DNA from: Deltaproteobacteria bacterium
GTDB lineage: Bacteria; Desulfobacterota; Desulfobacteria; Desulfobacterales; Desulfosarcinaceae
Direction: 5' to 3'
Length of the DNA: 60,201 bases
Assembly (NCBI GenBank): GCA_020444075.1
Contig: JAHLLR010000029.1
Span: 1-60,201, forward strand
The first letter of the stretch is position 1. Every line of letters begins with the position of its first letter. Of this stretch, positions 32,202 to 40,795 are shown one piece after another. The notes beneath the pieces were generated by a model. That model had not been told where the DNA came from. It did not search any database and saw only the letters and a list, made by a program, of their open reading frames with translations. The position numbers were made by a program, and so were the translations under genes.

Positions 32202-33020
32202 ATGGTGACAGAAAAAAGCATCAGTGAGCTTGGTCGACTTATTAACGACAAAGCAATAAAATTCGGTGCTGATCTGGCGGGGGTAGCAAGCGTGGAAGAT
32301 TTGAAGCGTTCGCCCTCCCATGAGATCAGCGAAAAAATTCCTGAATTCAATGGTGTCGGAACCAAAGATGTTAAGGGCCGGAAACGCGGTGTCGTAAATT
32401 GGCCTGAAGCAGCCAGATCCGCCATTGTGATGGCTGTGGAGCATCCCCCTGAAAAACCGGAACTGGACTGGTGGATCACAGGTGCTGCAGCTGGAAATAC
32501 CGCAGGCAACCGCCTGCTGATGGGGACCGTGTCCGACCTCACAGCATGGCTTGAAAAGGAGCAGGGGATTGAATGCTTCAAATTGCCGTACCATATCGAG
32601 AACGGCGGGGTTTACATGAAAGATGCCGCCGTACTTGCCGGGCTGGGCTGCATAGGAAAAAACAATCTTCTTATAACCCCCCGGTACGGTCCCCGGGTGA
32701 GATTGCGGGTTCTGCTGACAGATGCGGATTTACCATCTGCGGGTTTTATTGCCTTCAACCCGTGCGCGGAGTGCCACATGCCCTGCCGCACATCCTGTCC
32801 GCGGGAGGCATTCGCCGAACGGATATATTCCCAAAAAGAATACGGGATTGATGACCTTCCCGGAAGAAGCGGAGTCTATAACCGGTTTCGATGTAATCAG
32901 GAAATGAATATAAACATTTCAAATTTCGAAGAAGTAAAAATCGATAATAAAACCGGCTCCGGAAAACTGGTTAAATATTGCCGAGATTGCGAACTTGCCT
33001 GTCCGGCCGGGTTGAACTGA
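32202..33020 (+). CDS. QueG-related double [4Fe-4S] cluster protein
   Basis: 272 residues, related to epoxyqueuosine reductase and corrinoid reductase-type iron-sulfur proteins. The C-terminal ferredoxin block has CAECHMPCRTSCP near residues 190-202 and CRDCELACP near 262, giving two [4Fe-4S] sites. GGVYMKDAAVLAGLGCIGKNNLLITPRYG is the signature seen in QueG. It is about 100 residues shorter than QueG and lacks the HEAT repeats, so tRNA modification is not assured. GGGGG stands before the ATG. It may be a reductase for another cofactor or substrate. Confidence 0.8.
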   Translation: MVTEKSISELGRLINDKAIKFGADLAGVASVEDLKRSPSHEISEKIPEFNGVGTKDVKGRKRGVVNWPEAARSAIVMAVEHPPEKPELDWWITGAAAGNTAGNRLLMGTVSDLTAWLEKEQGIECFKLPYHIENGGVYMKDAAVLAGLGCIGKNNLLITPRYGPRVRLRVLLTDADLPSAGFIAFNPCAECHMPCRTSCPREAFAERIYSQKEYGIDDLPGRSGVYNRFRCNQEMNINISNFEEVKIDNKTGSGKLVKYCRDCELACPAGLN

Positions 33021-33178
33021 TTGACGCAATTTTAAAAGCACATAGGGGCTGACCCGGCGCTGAAAAAAGACGCAAAGGATTCCGGTCGCTGCGCTCCCTT
33101 CACCCATTGCGCCGGTGCGTTTAACGATCACGAATCTTTGAAATTTATCAAAAAAGATACACCGGAAGGATCTTTATT

Positions 33179-33988
33179 TTGAATCAAAGCAATTCTCAAG
33201 ATAATGCTCAAATTGTCTATTTTTCTCATGGCGGAGGCCCCTTGCCAATCCTTGGAGACGTCAGCCACAAGGCGATGGTGGAATTCATGCGACAGCTTCC
33301 CTCCCGGCTAAAAAAACCAGAAGCTATTCTGGTCATCAGCGCTCATTGGGAAGAGGACGACGCGACTCTGTTGGGCGCTAAAACGCCTGCGATGTTCTAT
33401 GACTATTATGGATTCCCTGATGAAGCGTATCAAATAACGTATCCAGCTCCCGGAAGTCCGGACCTGGCAAACCGGATTGCCGGAATATTGAACCAAAATA
33501 ATATAGCGGCACGTATCGATCCTCAGCGGGGATTTGACCATGGCTTATTTATCCCGCTGAAACTGATGTACCCTCAAGCCGATATTCCGGCGATTCAACT
33601 TTCGCTGTTGCGCGGTCTGGATCCGGGTGCACATCTGTCCCTTGGCGCCGGATTGCGCGAATTAATGCATGAGAATATCCTGGTGATCGGATCTGGATTC
33701 TCGTTTCATAACATGCGGGCATTTTCGTGGCAGGGAGCCAATACGCCCGATGCAGCCAATGATGAATTTCAAAACTGGCTGATCGAGGTATGTGCGGGTC
33801 CACTATCCCCGTCCGAGCGGAAACAACGCCTGGTCGATTGGCAGAAAGCGCCTTTCGCACGCTATTGTCATCCCCGCGAAGAGCATCTGCTGCCACTTCA
33901 TGTTTGTGTCGGAATGGCGAATAAAGCCGCCACAGTGATATTTGATGACTATATCCTGGGCAAACGGGGGCTTGCGTTTTTATGGTGA
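33179..33988 (+). CDS. Class III extradiol ring-cleavage dioxygenase (DODA type)
   Basis: 269 residues, resembling YgiD/4,5-DOPA dioxygenase, which opens catechol-like rings using Fe(II) or Zn. Metal and active-site regions are visible: YFSHGGGPLPILGD (first His), ISAHWEE (second His), FDHGLFIPLKLMYP, and GSGFSFHNMRAF near residue 180. The start is TTG at 33179, with GGAAGGA 9 nt upstream; no ATG fits. It sits between the Fe-S protein and the racemase on one strand with gaps under 160 bp. The natural substrate is unknown. Confidence 0.88.
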   Translation: MNQSNSQDNAQIVYFSHGGGPLPILGDVSHKAMVEFMRQLPSRLKKPEAILVISAHWEEDDATLLGAKTPAMFYDYYGFPDEAYQITYPAPGSPDLANRIAGILNQNNIAARIDPQRGFDHGLFIPLKLMYPQADIPAIQLSLLRGLDPGAHLSLGAGLRELMHENILVIGSGFSFHNMRAFSWQGANTPDAANDEFQNWLIEVCAGPLSPSERKQRLVDWQKAPFARYCHPREEHLLPLHVCVGMANKAATVIFDDYILGKRGLAFLW

Positions 33989-34071
33989 GAACGAAAAACT
34001 GGCAAAAAAGGCACTGGTTGCCCCCATTATGTCATTCGCCTGGATGCCAATGATGGCCACCGCCTTAAAAG

Positions 34072-34863
34072 ATGCCGTTCCGCAAAAACCTCTCAAGTAG
34101 GAGGGGGGACAAGGAAAAAGGAGATCCTCTTATCGAAAAGACAGATGTTTTATCGAAAACGCCATTGATCGGTATTCTATGCTGGGAAGAAGGATGCAGT
34201 CCACGTGGCTTAGTGCAGCTGGAAAAGCTTCCGGGAAACAGCACCAACCCGGAAACCTTTGCGTTTCCAGTAAAATATTGCCGAATCAAGGGCGCCAATA
34301 TCCATACGATTCTTGAAAATCCTTGTCAGAAAGTCTTGCAATCCATGATTGGTGAAGCGCGGAAAATGGAAGCCCGGGGTATTCGGGCAATTACTACCAG
34401 CTGTGGCTTTAACGCTGTCTTCCAGAGAGAACTGGCCGATTCTGTCAGTGTGCCGGTATTCACTTCCAGCCTGATGCAGATTCCGCTGGTGGAAAATATG
34501 CTGGGAAAACATCAGACGGTAGGCGTTATCACCGCTAAAAAATCAGCACTTACCGAAAAACACCTGGAAGGTGCCGGTGTAAAAAACCGTATTTCAATCC
34601 ATATCGAGGGCCTGGAAGCCTGCACGGAGTGGAACAAGATATTTTCTTCGCCCACTGAAGAGATAGATATCCCCACGGTAGAAAAGGACGTTGTCGATAT
34701 TGCACGTTCGATGATGAAAATGGCCGATATCGGCGCGTTCGTATTGGAATGCACGGATCTTCCACCTTTTGCCGATGCTATTCGGGAAACGACCGGCCGC
34801 CCTGTATTTGATTTCGTCACGTTGACGAATTTTATTTATCAGGCGATTAAAAACGACGGGTAG
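34072..34863 (+). CDS. Aspartate/glutamate racemase-family protein
   Basis: 263 residues of the Asp/Glu/hydantoin racemase superfamily, in which two Cys act as acid and base. The first Cys lies in GIRAITTSCGFNAVFQREL near residue 106 and the second in FVLECTDLPPFADAI near 228. The N-terminal 27 residues (MPFRKNLSSRRGDKEKGDPL) are atypical and ATG 34072 has no ribosome site. A GGAGGGGGG lies at 34100 but no usual start codon follows it, so the N-terminus is uncertain. Physiological substrate unknown. Confidence 0.82.
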   Translation: MPFRKNLSSRRGDKEKGDPLIEKTDVLSKTPLIGILCWEEGCSPRGLVQLEKLPGNSTNPETFAFPVKYCRIKGANIHTILENPCQKVLQSMIGEARKMEARGIRAITTSCGFNAVFQRELADSVSVPVFTSSLMQIPLVENMLGKHQTVGVITAKKSALTEKHLEGAGVKNRISIHIEGLEACTEWNKIFSSPTEEIDIPTVEKDVVDIARSMMKMADIGAFVLECTDLPPFADAIRETTGRPVFDFVTLTNFIYQAIKNDG

Positions 34864-34890
34864 TTCTTCGTGCCGTTTTTGAGGATTGTC

Positions 34891-35742
34891 ATGAAAGCAT
34901 ATCTGGAACTTTGCCGGCGGGTCATCGATGAAGGCGTTTGGGTGGAGAACGCCCGGACCGGAAAGCGATGCCTGACCGTGATCAATGCAGACTTTGAATA
35001 CGATGTCAGTGACGGCAGCCTGCCGGTTCTGACCACCAAAAAGCTATTCTGGAAACCGGCGATTGCCGAGATGCTGGGTTATTTGCGCGGTTACCAGAGC
35101 GCCGCCCAGTTTCGTGCCCTCGGGTGTAATACGTGGAATGCCAATGCCAATGATAACGCCGCCTGGCTGGCAAATCATTACCGCGATGGCGAGGATGACA
35201 TGGGACGTTGTTACGGGGTTCAAGGGCGACGCTGGCTCAATCCCGAGGGAAAAGAGATCGATCAACTGCGTAAAATTGTCGACAACTTGTCCAGGGGAAT
35301 CGATGATCGGCGGGAAGTGATGACCTTTCACAATCCAGGCGAGCTGGATCGCGCCTGCCTGGCAGCCTGCATGCACACCCACACGTTCAGCCTGCTGGGC
35401 GAAAAGTTGTATCTGACCAGCTACCAGCGCTCTGACGATTTGCCCCTGGGCCACGGATTTAATCAGGTACAAGTGGGCTGGCTGTTGATGATCATCGCAC
35501 AGATCACCGATAATAAGCCGGTCAAGGCGTTTCATAAAATTGTGAATGCCCACATTTATGAAGATCAACTGGAGCAGGTAAAAGCCATTCAATTGAAACG
35601 CGATCCTTATCCGTTGCCCAAACTGAAAATCAATCCCGATATCAAATCGTTGACGGATTTGGAAACCTGGGTAACCCTTGATGATTTTGAATTGGAGGGA
35701 TATCGGCACCATCCGGCCATCCAGTACGCATTCTCTGTGTAA
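34891..35742 (+). CDS. thyA: Divergent thymidylate synthase (ThyA family)
   Basis: Methylates dUMP to dTMP with methylenetetrahydrofolate; 283 residues against 264 in E. coli. The start at 34891 follows TTGAGG at 6 nt; a GTG 21 bp upstream is less likely. The core is intact: [22 protein letters not shown], the dUMP site [14 protein letters not shown] (Asn retained, which favours dUMP over dCMP) and NAHIYEDQ. The nucleophile Cys is in [10 protein letters not shown], replacing the usual PPCH; Pro-Pro and the His after Cys are changed. This marks a divergent subfamily. It lies in a block of acquired-looking genes; whether it is the cell's main enzyme cannot be seen here. Confidence 0.88.
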   Translation: MKAYLELCRRVIDEGVWVENARTGKRCLTVINADFEYDVSDGSLPVLTTKKLFWKPAIAEMLGYLRGYQSAAQFRALGCNTWNANANDNAAWLANHYRDGEDDMGRCYGVQGRRWLNPEGKEIDQLRKIVDNLSRGIDDRREVMTFHNPGELDRACLAACMHTHTFSLLGEKLYLTSYQRSDDLPLGHGFNQVQVGWLLMIIAQITDNKPVKAFHKIVNAHIYEDQLEQVKAIQLKRDPYPLPKLKINPDIKSLTDLETWVTLDDFELEGYRHHPAIQYAFSV

Positions 35743-35759
35743 GCATAGGATAACACTGG

Positions 35760-35848
35760 ATCCCCGCGCGGGGATGACAATAAAGAGGGAATTTCGACTT
35801 TTTGCGAATCCATCAAACTTGAAACCCCCGCATGCCGGAGTATGCGGG
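35760..35848 (+). repeat. Palindromes after thyA, dispersed-repeat-like
   Basis: A perfect 16-bp palindrome ATCCCCGCGCGGGGAT (35760-35775) is followed by a second hairpin CCCGCAT (35827-35833)/ATGCGGG (35842-35848). The first, in a CTGGATCCCCGC context, resembles dispersed palindromic repeats common in bacterial genomes. Either hairpin could act as a terminator for thyA. Confidence 0.5.
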
Positions 35849-35953
35849 TTAATATCTGCCAACGAAGAACGTCTTGTGAATAACGAGGCATTAAAGTGGA
35901 AAAGCCGCTGACTGCCGCATTGTCTCAACCCTTTGTTTACGGAATGTTGACCC

Positions 35954-36559
35954 ATGGAAATAAACCTGTCTGACCTGGAACCACGACATGCCCATGATTT
36001 CCTGACCAGTTCCATTGTGCCAAGACCTATTGCCTGGGTATCGTCTATCAATAAAGATGGACAAGTTAATCTCGCCCCGTTCAGTTTTTTCACCGGCGTA
36101 TCCTGGTCGCCTCCCGTCCTTGCCTTTTCTGTCGTTAACCGTTCGGATGGTTCCATCAAAGATACGGTCATAAACATTCGAGAAGTTCCGGAGTTTGTGG
36201 TAAATATGGTGTCGGTGGATCTCCTACCCATCATGGAGTTTTCCGCCCGATCATTGCCTTATGGAACCGATCGGCATTCCATTAAAGGAATCACCTGGAT
36301 TCCTGCAACCCGGATAAAACCCTACCGGATTCAGGAGTCCAAGGTTTCATTTGAATGTACGCTGGAACGCATCGTTGCGGTTAGCGAAGGCCCCGATGCA
36401 GGCAATTTGATTCTCGGTCGAATAGAAATCGCCCATATACACGATGAGTTGTTGAGAAATGGGCGGGAAGTTGATTGGCTGGGGTTGGATGTTCTTGGTC
36501 GGCTCAGCGGCAACCGGTATTGCGCCGTCCGCTCGGTTATTGAGAGCGAAAGAAATTAG
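35954..36559 (+). CDS. Flavin reductase-like FMN-binding protein
   Basis: 201 residues of the FMN-binding split-barrel family. Characteristic pieces: HAHDFLTSSIVPRPIAWVSS-type N-terminus, NLAPFSFFTGVSWSPPVLAFS near residues 40-60 and KDTVINIREVPEFVVNMVS near 75. Members reduce flavin with NAD(P)H for partner monooxygenases or bind FMN as small oxidoreductases. AT-content is intermediate. No monooxygenase partner lies beside it. Confidence 0.87.
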   Translation: MEINLSDLEPRHAHDFLTSSIVPRPIAWVSSINKDGQVNLAPFSFFTGVSWSPPVLAFSVVNRSDGSIKDTVINIREVPEFVVNMVSVDLLPIMEFSARSLPYGTDRHSIKGITWIPATRIKPYRIQESKVSFECTLERIVAVSEGPDAGNLILGRIEIAHIHDELLRNGREVDWLGLDVLGRLSGNRYCAVRSVIESERN

Positions 36560-36652
36560 AAAAGCGATGGCCCCAGGCGCTGTTTGAAGGGGCGCTTCGC
36601 TGCCGCTGCGTGCCATCCTGCAAGCACTCAAAAATAGAAAAGGGAGGGTCCG

Positions 36653-37018
36653 GTGTCTGATTTGAGCTTTAAAAAAATTGAACAGAGTATCAAGGAACGT
36701 AAGAAGTTTCATTTATCATTTCTCAACCATGTCAAAACATACAAGCCGTTTCTCGAATTAGAAGAGAAGGCGTTCAGTGACGGGGCGCTAAACAAAAAGA
36801 CCAAAGAACTGATGGCCCTGTCGATTTCCATCGTTACGAAGTGCGAACCCTGTATGGAGTGGCATCTGGATCAGGCCATGCAAGCAGGGGCCGAGGACGA
36901 GGAGATTTATGAAACCATTGATGTCGCCATCGAAATGGGCGGGGGGCAGGCTGGCGCATACGGCCGTTTCGTTTTAAAAGCCATGGAATATTTCAAAGAA
37001 AAGGCAAACCGCGATTAG
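36653..37018 (+). CDS. Carboxymuconolactone decarboxylase/AhpD-like protein
   Basis: 121 residues, all-helical. The redox motif C-x2-C followed by His is clear in IVTKCEPCMEWHLDQAMQAGA, as in AhpD-type peroxidase partners. The start is GTG at 36653 with GGGAGG 6 nt upstream. ALNKKTKELMALSISIV and EIYETIDVAIEMGGGQAGAYG are family landmarks. It is likely a small thiol-based antioxidant or decarboxylase-like protein; neighbouring flavin reductase could be functionally related but spacing (93 bp) gives no firm link. Confidence 0.87.
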   Translation: MSDLSFKKIEQSIKERKKFHLSFLNHVKTYKPFLELEEKAFSDGALNKKTKELMALSISIVTKCEPCMEWHLDQAMQAGAEDEEIYETIDVAIEMGGGQAGAYGRFVLKAMEYFKEKANRD

Positions 37019-37116
37019 CGGGGTGTTGGAAAGACACTTTGCCAGGCAGAGGAGCATTACGCCTGGCCCAAGGGGGTTGCGCGATTGAGTCCAGAACACG
37101 ATGGTGAGTCGTCAAA

Positions 37117-38049
37117 ATGATGTCGGAACCGGTTATAGACTATCAAAAACTGTTTTCGGAAATGGCTGTTGAACTGCGGGAAATGGAAGACATCGGAACC
37201 GTTGCGTCATATATACCGGAATTGCGTAATGTCGATCCAACTAAATTCGGCATTCATCTCACCACCATCGATAACCGGAACTATTGTCTGGGCGATTCCA
37301 ACGACAAATTTTCCATTCAAAGTATTTCAAAAGTGCTGGCCCTGTCACTGGCCTTTGATTTAGAGGCGGAAAAATTGTGGGATCGAGTGGGCATCGAACC
37401 CTCGGGGACGCCTTTTAATTCCTTGATTCAATTGGAATATGAAAAGGGTATCCCCCGGAACCCATTAATCAATGCCGGTGCCCTGGTCATTTGTGATGTG
37501 CTTGTCAGCCGGCTGAAAAACCCCAAACAGGAGTTTATTGAATTCACCAGAAACGTTTCCGGAAATCAGACGATTGACTACTGCCCGCGAGTCGCCGAGT
37601 CGGAAAAATTGACGGGATTTAAAAATGCCGCCCTCATCAATTTGATGAAATCATTTGGAAACATCAAAAATGATATTGAAATTGTTTTAGACTTCTATTT
37701 TAACCTGTGCTCCATTGAGATGACCTGCAAGGAATTGGCCGAAGAATTTTTATTCCTTGCATCGAATGGCGTCAATCCGTTAACCCACTTCAGGGTGGTT
37801 GATGCCAGCAAAACCAAGCGTATCAATGCAATCATGCAACTATGCGGGTTTTATGATGAAGCCGGAGAGTTTTCCTTCAAGGTCGGATTGCCGGGAAAAA
37901 GCGGCGTCGGGGGCGGCATAATAGCGATTCACCCCGGGAAATACAGCATTGCCGTCTGGGGGCCGAGATTGAACCGCAAGGGGAACTCCTACAAAGGTAT
38001 GAGAATTCTCGAATTTTTAACGACCAGAACCCAGTCATCCATTTTTTAG
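37117..38049 (+). CDS. glsA: Glutaminase
   Basis: Hydrolyses glutamine to glutamate and ammonia; 310 residues, the usual GlsA length. The serine-lysine catalytic pair is S69-x-x-K72 in FSIQSISKVLALS. Other conserved segments are GTPFNSLIQLEYEKGIPRNPLINAGALVI, the Tyr/Asn region DYCPRVAESE, and GKSGVGGGIIAIHPGKYSIAVWGPRLN. ATG codons at 37117 and 37120 are both possible. The GMC oxidoreductase follows 15 bp later, so the two may be co-transcribed, though a functional link is not evident. Confidence 0.95.
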   Translation: MMSEPVIDYQKLFSEMAVELREMEDIGTVASYIPELRNVDPTKFGIHLTTIDNRNYCLGDSNDKFSIQSISKVLALSLAFDLEAEKLWDRVGIEPSGTPFNSLIQLEYEKGIPRNPLINAGALVICDVLVSRLKNPKQEFIEFTRNVSGNQTIDYCPRVAESEKLTGFKNAALINLMKSFGNIKNDIEIVLDFYFNLCSIEMTCKELAEEFLFLASNGVNPLTHFRVVDASKTKRINAIMQLCGFYDEAGEFSFKVGLPGKSGVGGGIIAIHPGKYSIAVWGPRLNRKGNSYKGMRILEFLTTRTQSSIF

Positions 38050-38064
38050 AAGGAATATCGCGTC

Positions 38065-39651
38065 ATGCATCAGCAAGGTTTGGATTATGATTTTATCGTC
38101 ATCGGTTCGGGGTTTGGTGGGAGTGTATCGGCGCTGCGCCTTGCGGAAAAAGGATACCGGGTCGCCGTATTGGAAAAAGGCAAACGATGGAACCAGGAAG
38201 ATTTTCCCGAGACCAACTGGAACTTCAGAAAATATATGTGGTTGCCGCAGCTCGGGTGCTATGGCTATCAGATGCTGACGCAGTTCAAACATGTACTCAT
38301 TTTTCATGGCGGGGGAGTCGGCGGCGGCAGCCTCGTCTATGCCAACCAGTTGCTCGTTCCGCCTGACGAGGTGTTTGACCGGCCGGAATGGGGCATGGCC
38401 GATTGCAAGGCCCTAATGATGCCGCATTATGAAAAGGCCCGGAAGATGCTCGGCGCCAATCCCAGCCCCCAGATCGGTATCGCCGACAAATGCCTCAGGG
38501 AAGTCGGGATTGAATTGCGAGGCGAGGACACTTTTCATAAAAATGATGTGGGCGTTTTCTTCGGCACGCCCGAAAAAACGGTCCCCGACCCTTACTTCGG
38601 CGGCAGGGGACCGGACCGAACCGGGTGTAAATTTTGCGGGTCCTGCATGGTCGGCTGTCCGGTTGGGGCGAAAAACACCCTGGACAAAAATTATCTGTAC
38701 CTGGCAGAAGGGTTGGGGGTTCGAATTATTCCCGAAACCGAAGTGACCGGTGTCCGACCCGGCGGCGGTGGTTACGAGATCTTCACCCGACGATCGACCG
38801 GACTGACTCATCCCGAGAAAACCTATCGGGCCAAAGGGGTCATGTTCAGCGGCGGGGTGCTGGGGTCCGTCAAGCTTTTGATGAAATGCAGGCAGAAAGG
38901 TCTTCTTCCCAAGCTGTCGAACCAGTTAGGCAATTATGTCCGCACCAACTCCGAAGCCCTGCTCGGGGTGGCATCAAGAGACAGGGGCACCGATTGGAAC
39001 GATCAAATCGCCATTACTTCCGGCATCTATGCGGACGACACCACCCATATCGAAATGGTTCGATACAATAAAGGCTCCGACGTCCTGCTCAATCTTTTCA
39101 CCCTGATGACCGATGGGGGGGGAAAAATCCCCCGTCCGTTAAAGTTCTTGGGAAACATTGCCAAACATCCGATTACGTTCGTCAAGCTGTTGTGGCCGCT
39201 GGGAAAGGCATCGACAACGACCGTCGTGTTGGTGATGCAGACGGATGAAAACCACCTTGAACTCGATTACCAGCCCCGATGGTGGCGGCTGGGCGGGCAC
39301 AGCATGAACTCACGCGTACCATTGGGAATGCGACGCGCCCCGGCGTATATACCGATCGCCAACGAAGTCACCCGACGGTTGGCTCGCAAAATGAACGGCA
39401 TCCCCTTGAGCGGCTTTCCTGAAGTCGCCTTCAATGCGCCCAGCACAGCCCACATTCTTGGGGGATGTTGCATGGGCGCGTCGCCAGAAAAAGGGGTCGT
39501 CGGCTTCAATGGCGAGGTCTTTGGCTACCCCAATCTTTTCGTAGCCGATGGCTCCGTCGTCCCGGCCAATCTGGGCGTCAACCCCAGTCTGACCATCACG
39601 GCATTGTCCGAATATATTATGTCTCAAATGCCTGAAAAGAGGGATTCGTAG
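38065..39651 (+). CDS. GMC-family FAD oxidoreductase, cholesterol-oxidase-like
   Basis: 528 residues. The FAD motif is FIVIGSGFGGSVSALRLAEKGY. GGGVGGGSLVYANQL and the C-terminal HILGGCCMGASPEKGVVGF, FVADGSVVPANLGVNPSLTI segments place it near ChoD-type sterol and alcohol oxidoreductases. A four-Cys segment C-x2-C-x2-C-x3-C in CKFCGSCMVGCPVGAKN near residues 190-206 suggests an iron-sulfur centre or structural metal, a feature of this subgroup. That would fit electron transfer to an acceptor other than oxygen in an anaerobe. AAGGA lies upstream of the ATG. Substrate unknown. Confidence 0.88.
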   Translation: MHQQGLDYDFIVIGSGFGGSVSALRLAEKGYRVAVLEKGKRWNQEDFPETNWNFRKYMWLPQLGCYGYQMLTQFKHVLIFHGGGVGGGSLVYANQLLVPPDEVFDRPEWGMADCKALMMPHYEKARKMLGANPSPQIGIADKCLREVGIELRGEDTFHKNDVGVFFGTPEKTVPDPYFGGRGPDRTGCKFCGSCMVGCPVGAKNTLDKNYLYLAEGLGVRIIPETEVTGVRPGGGGYEIFTRRSTGLTHPEKTYRAKGVMFSGGVLGSVKLLMKCRQKGLLPKLSNQLGNYVRTNSEALLGVASRDRGTDWNDQIAITSGIYADDTTHIEMVRYNKGSDVLLNLFTLMTDGGGKIPRPLKFLGNIAKHPITFVKLLWPLGKASTTTVVLVMQTDENHLELDYQPRWWRLGGHSMNSRVPLGMRRAPAYIPIANEVTRRLARKMNGIPLSGFPEVAFNAPSTAHILGGCCMGASPEKGVVGFNGEVFGYPNLFVADGSVVPANLGVNPSLTITALSEYIMSQMPEKRDS

Positions 39652-39743
39652 CCCGCCGAATCTCCAGGATCAGGCCGTTTCCGTTTCGAGTGGATGGCGA
39701 ATGGGTTGTCGGAGGGATAGGTGGACTATTACCCTTTTTGCCT

Positions 39744-40577
39744 TTACCCAATATTGTAAAATGGATTGACATGGCCACGCTGGTCTGCCGGAGTCTTTAT
39801 ATTAAAAACCACTTCTTCCACGCCATTGATTTGCATAACGATTGATTTGATCCGATCTTCTTCCTTGCTCCCGTTTTCGAAAGCGATGTTGTTGATAATA
39901 ATCCTGCCACCCTGGGCAATGACTTCAATTTTGGGCGCAATGATAGCTAAGTCTGACTCGACCCTTGATGCCAGAGTAAGATTTTCAACCAGTTTCTGGG
40001 ATTCGGGCGTTGTTTTGAAATTGGGCTTCCGGACCGTATCAAAAAGGATGTCCACCGCATCGTCGGCAGTCAATCTGCCGATATGCAGGATAATATCGTA
40101 AAGTCTGCTATCCCATGGATCCGTATCGTATACCTGCATGGCCCATTTGCGGCGTTCTTCATCGTCTTTCTTTAAAACATAAAGGGCTTTTTCGGCTGAA
40201 ATATTTTCGCGGCGCATTTCTTCTTTTACCCGCTCTTGCATATCGGCGCTGATTCTGACTTTCAGAACGTGCGGAATGTCGCGCAGAAAATACTGACCCG
40301 CCAGGCCGTGGTAGACAATATTGTCTTTGCAGACATGTTGGAGAAGCGCGGTACGAATATAGTTTACGTATTTTTCCTTGCCGTGTAGAAATCGCTCGAG
40401 GACCGATGCCGGGTCATGAAGGGCCCGGATGAGTTTAATCTCCGGAATATTGAATTCATCGGACGCCTCCAGCAGAATATCTCGAGAAATGCATTCATAT
40501 CCCAATTTCAGTGCCAGCTTTTCAGCTACCTGTTTGCCTCGACTGTAAGACCCTCTGTTAATGGTAATTATGGACAT
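39744..40577 (-). CDS. Cytidylate-kinase-like protein with C-terminal BON-like domain
   Basis: 277 residues. The N-terminal 190 residues resemble the cytidylate-kinase-like family (ITINRGSYSRGKQVAEKLALKLGYECISRDIL), with an altered P-loop (RGSYSRGK instead of G-x4-GK[ST]). Residues 205-265 (LASRVESDLAIIAPKIEVIAQGGRIIINNI and VMQINGVEEVVFNIKT) look like a BON domain, normally a membrane- or partner-binding module. Such fusions occur in Desulfobacterota. GGAATCC precedes the start. Kinase activity is uncertain because of the P-loop change. Confidence 0.78.
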   Translation of the reverse strand: MSIITINRGSYSRGKQVAEKLALKLGYECISRDILLEASDEFNIPEIKLIRALHDPASVLERFLHGKEKYVNYIRTALLQHVCKDNIVYHGLAGQYFLRDIPHVLKVRISADMQERVKEEMRRENISAEKALYVLKKDDEERRKWAMQVYDTDPWDSRLYDIILHIGRLTADDAVDILFDTVRKPNFKTTPESQKLVENLTLASRVESDLAIIAPKIEVIAQGGRIIINNIAFENGSKEEDRIKSIVMQINGVEEVVFNIKTPADQRGHVNPFYNIG

Positions 40578-40795
40578 CGGTGGATTCCTTTTTTATTGTT
40601 TCTGACTATACCGATTCACGCTGTTTTCAAAACTTTCTCAATTGGGTTTGTTTCTTACGGTAGAATAGGCACTAAAAAAAACTCTGCAATCCGGGTGGGG
40701 CGCGGAAGTCACGCTTTCTTTCGGGATGCTGAAGGCATCAATGAATCTTCAACCCATTAAAATGCAACATGACCGATGGCGTCGGGATGAATTTA

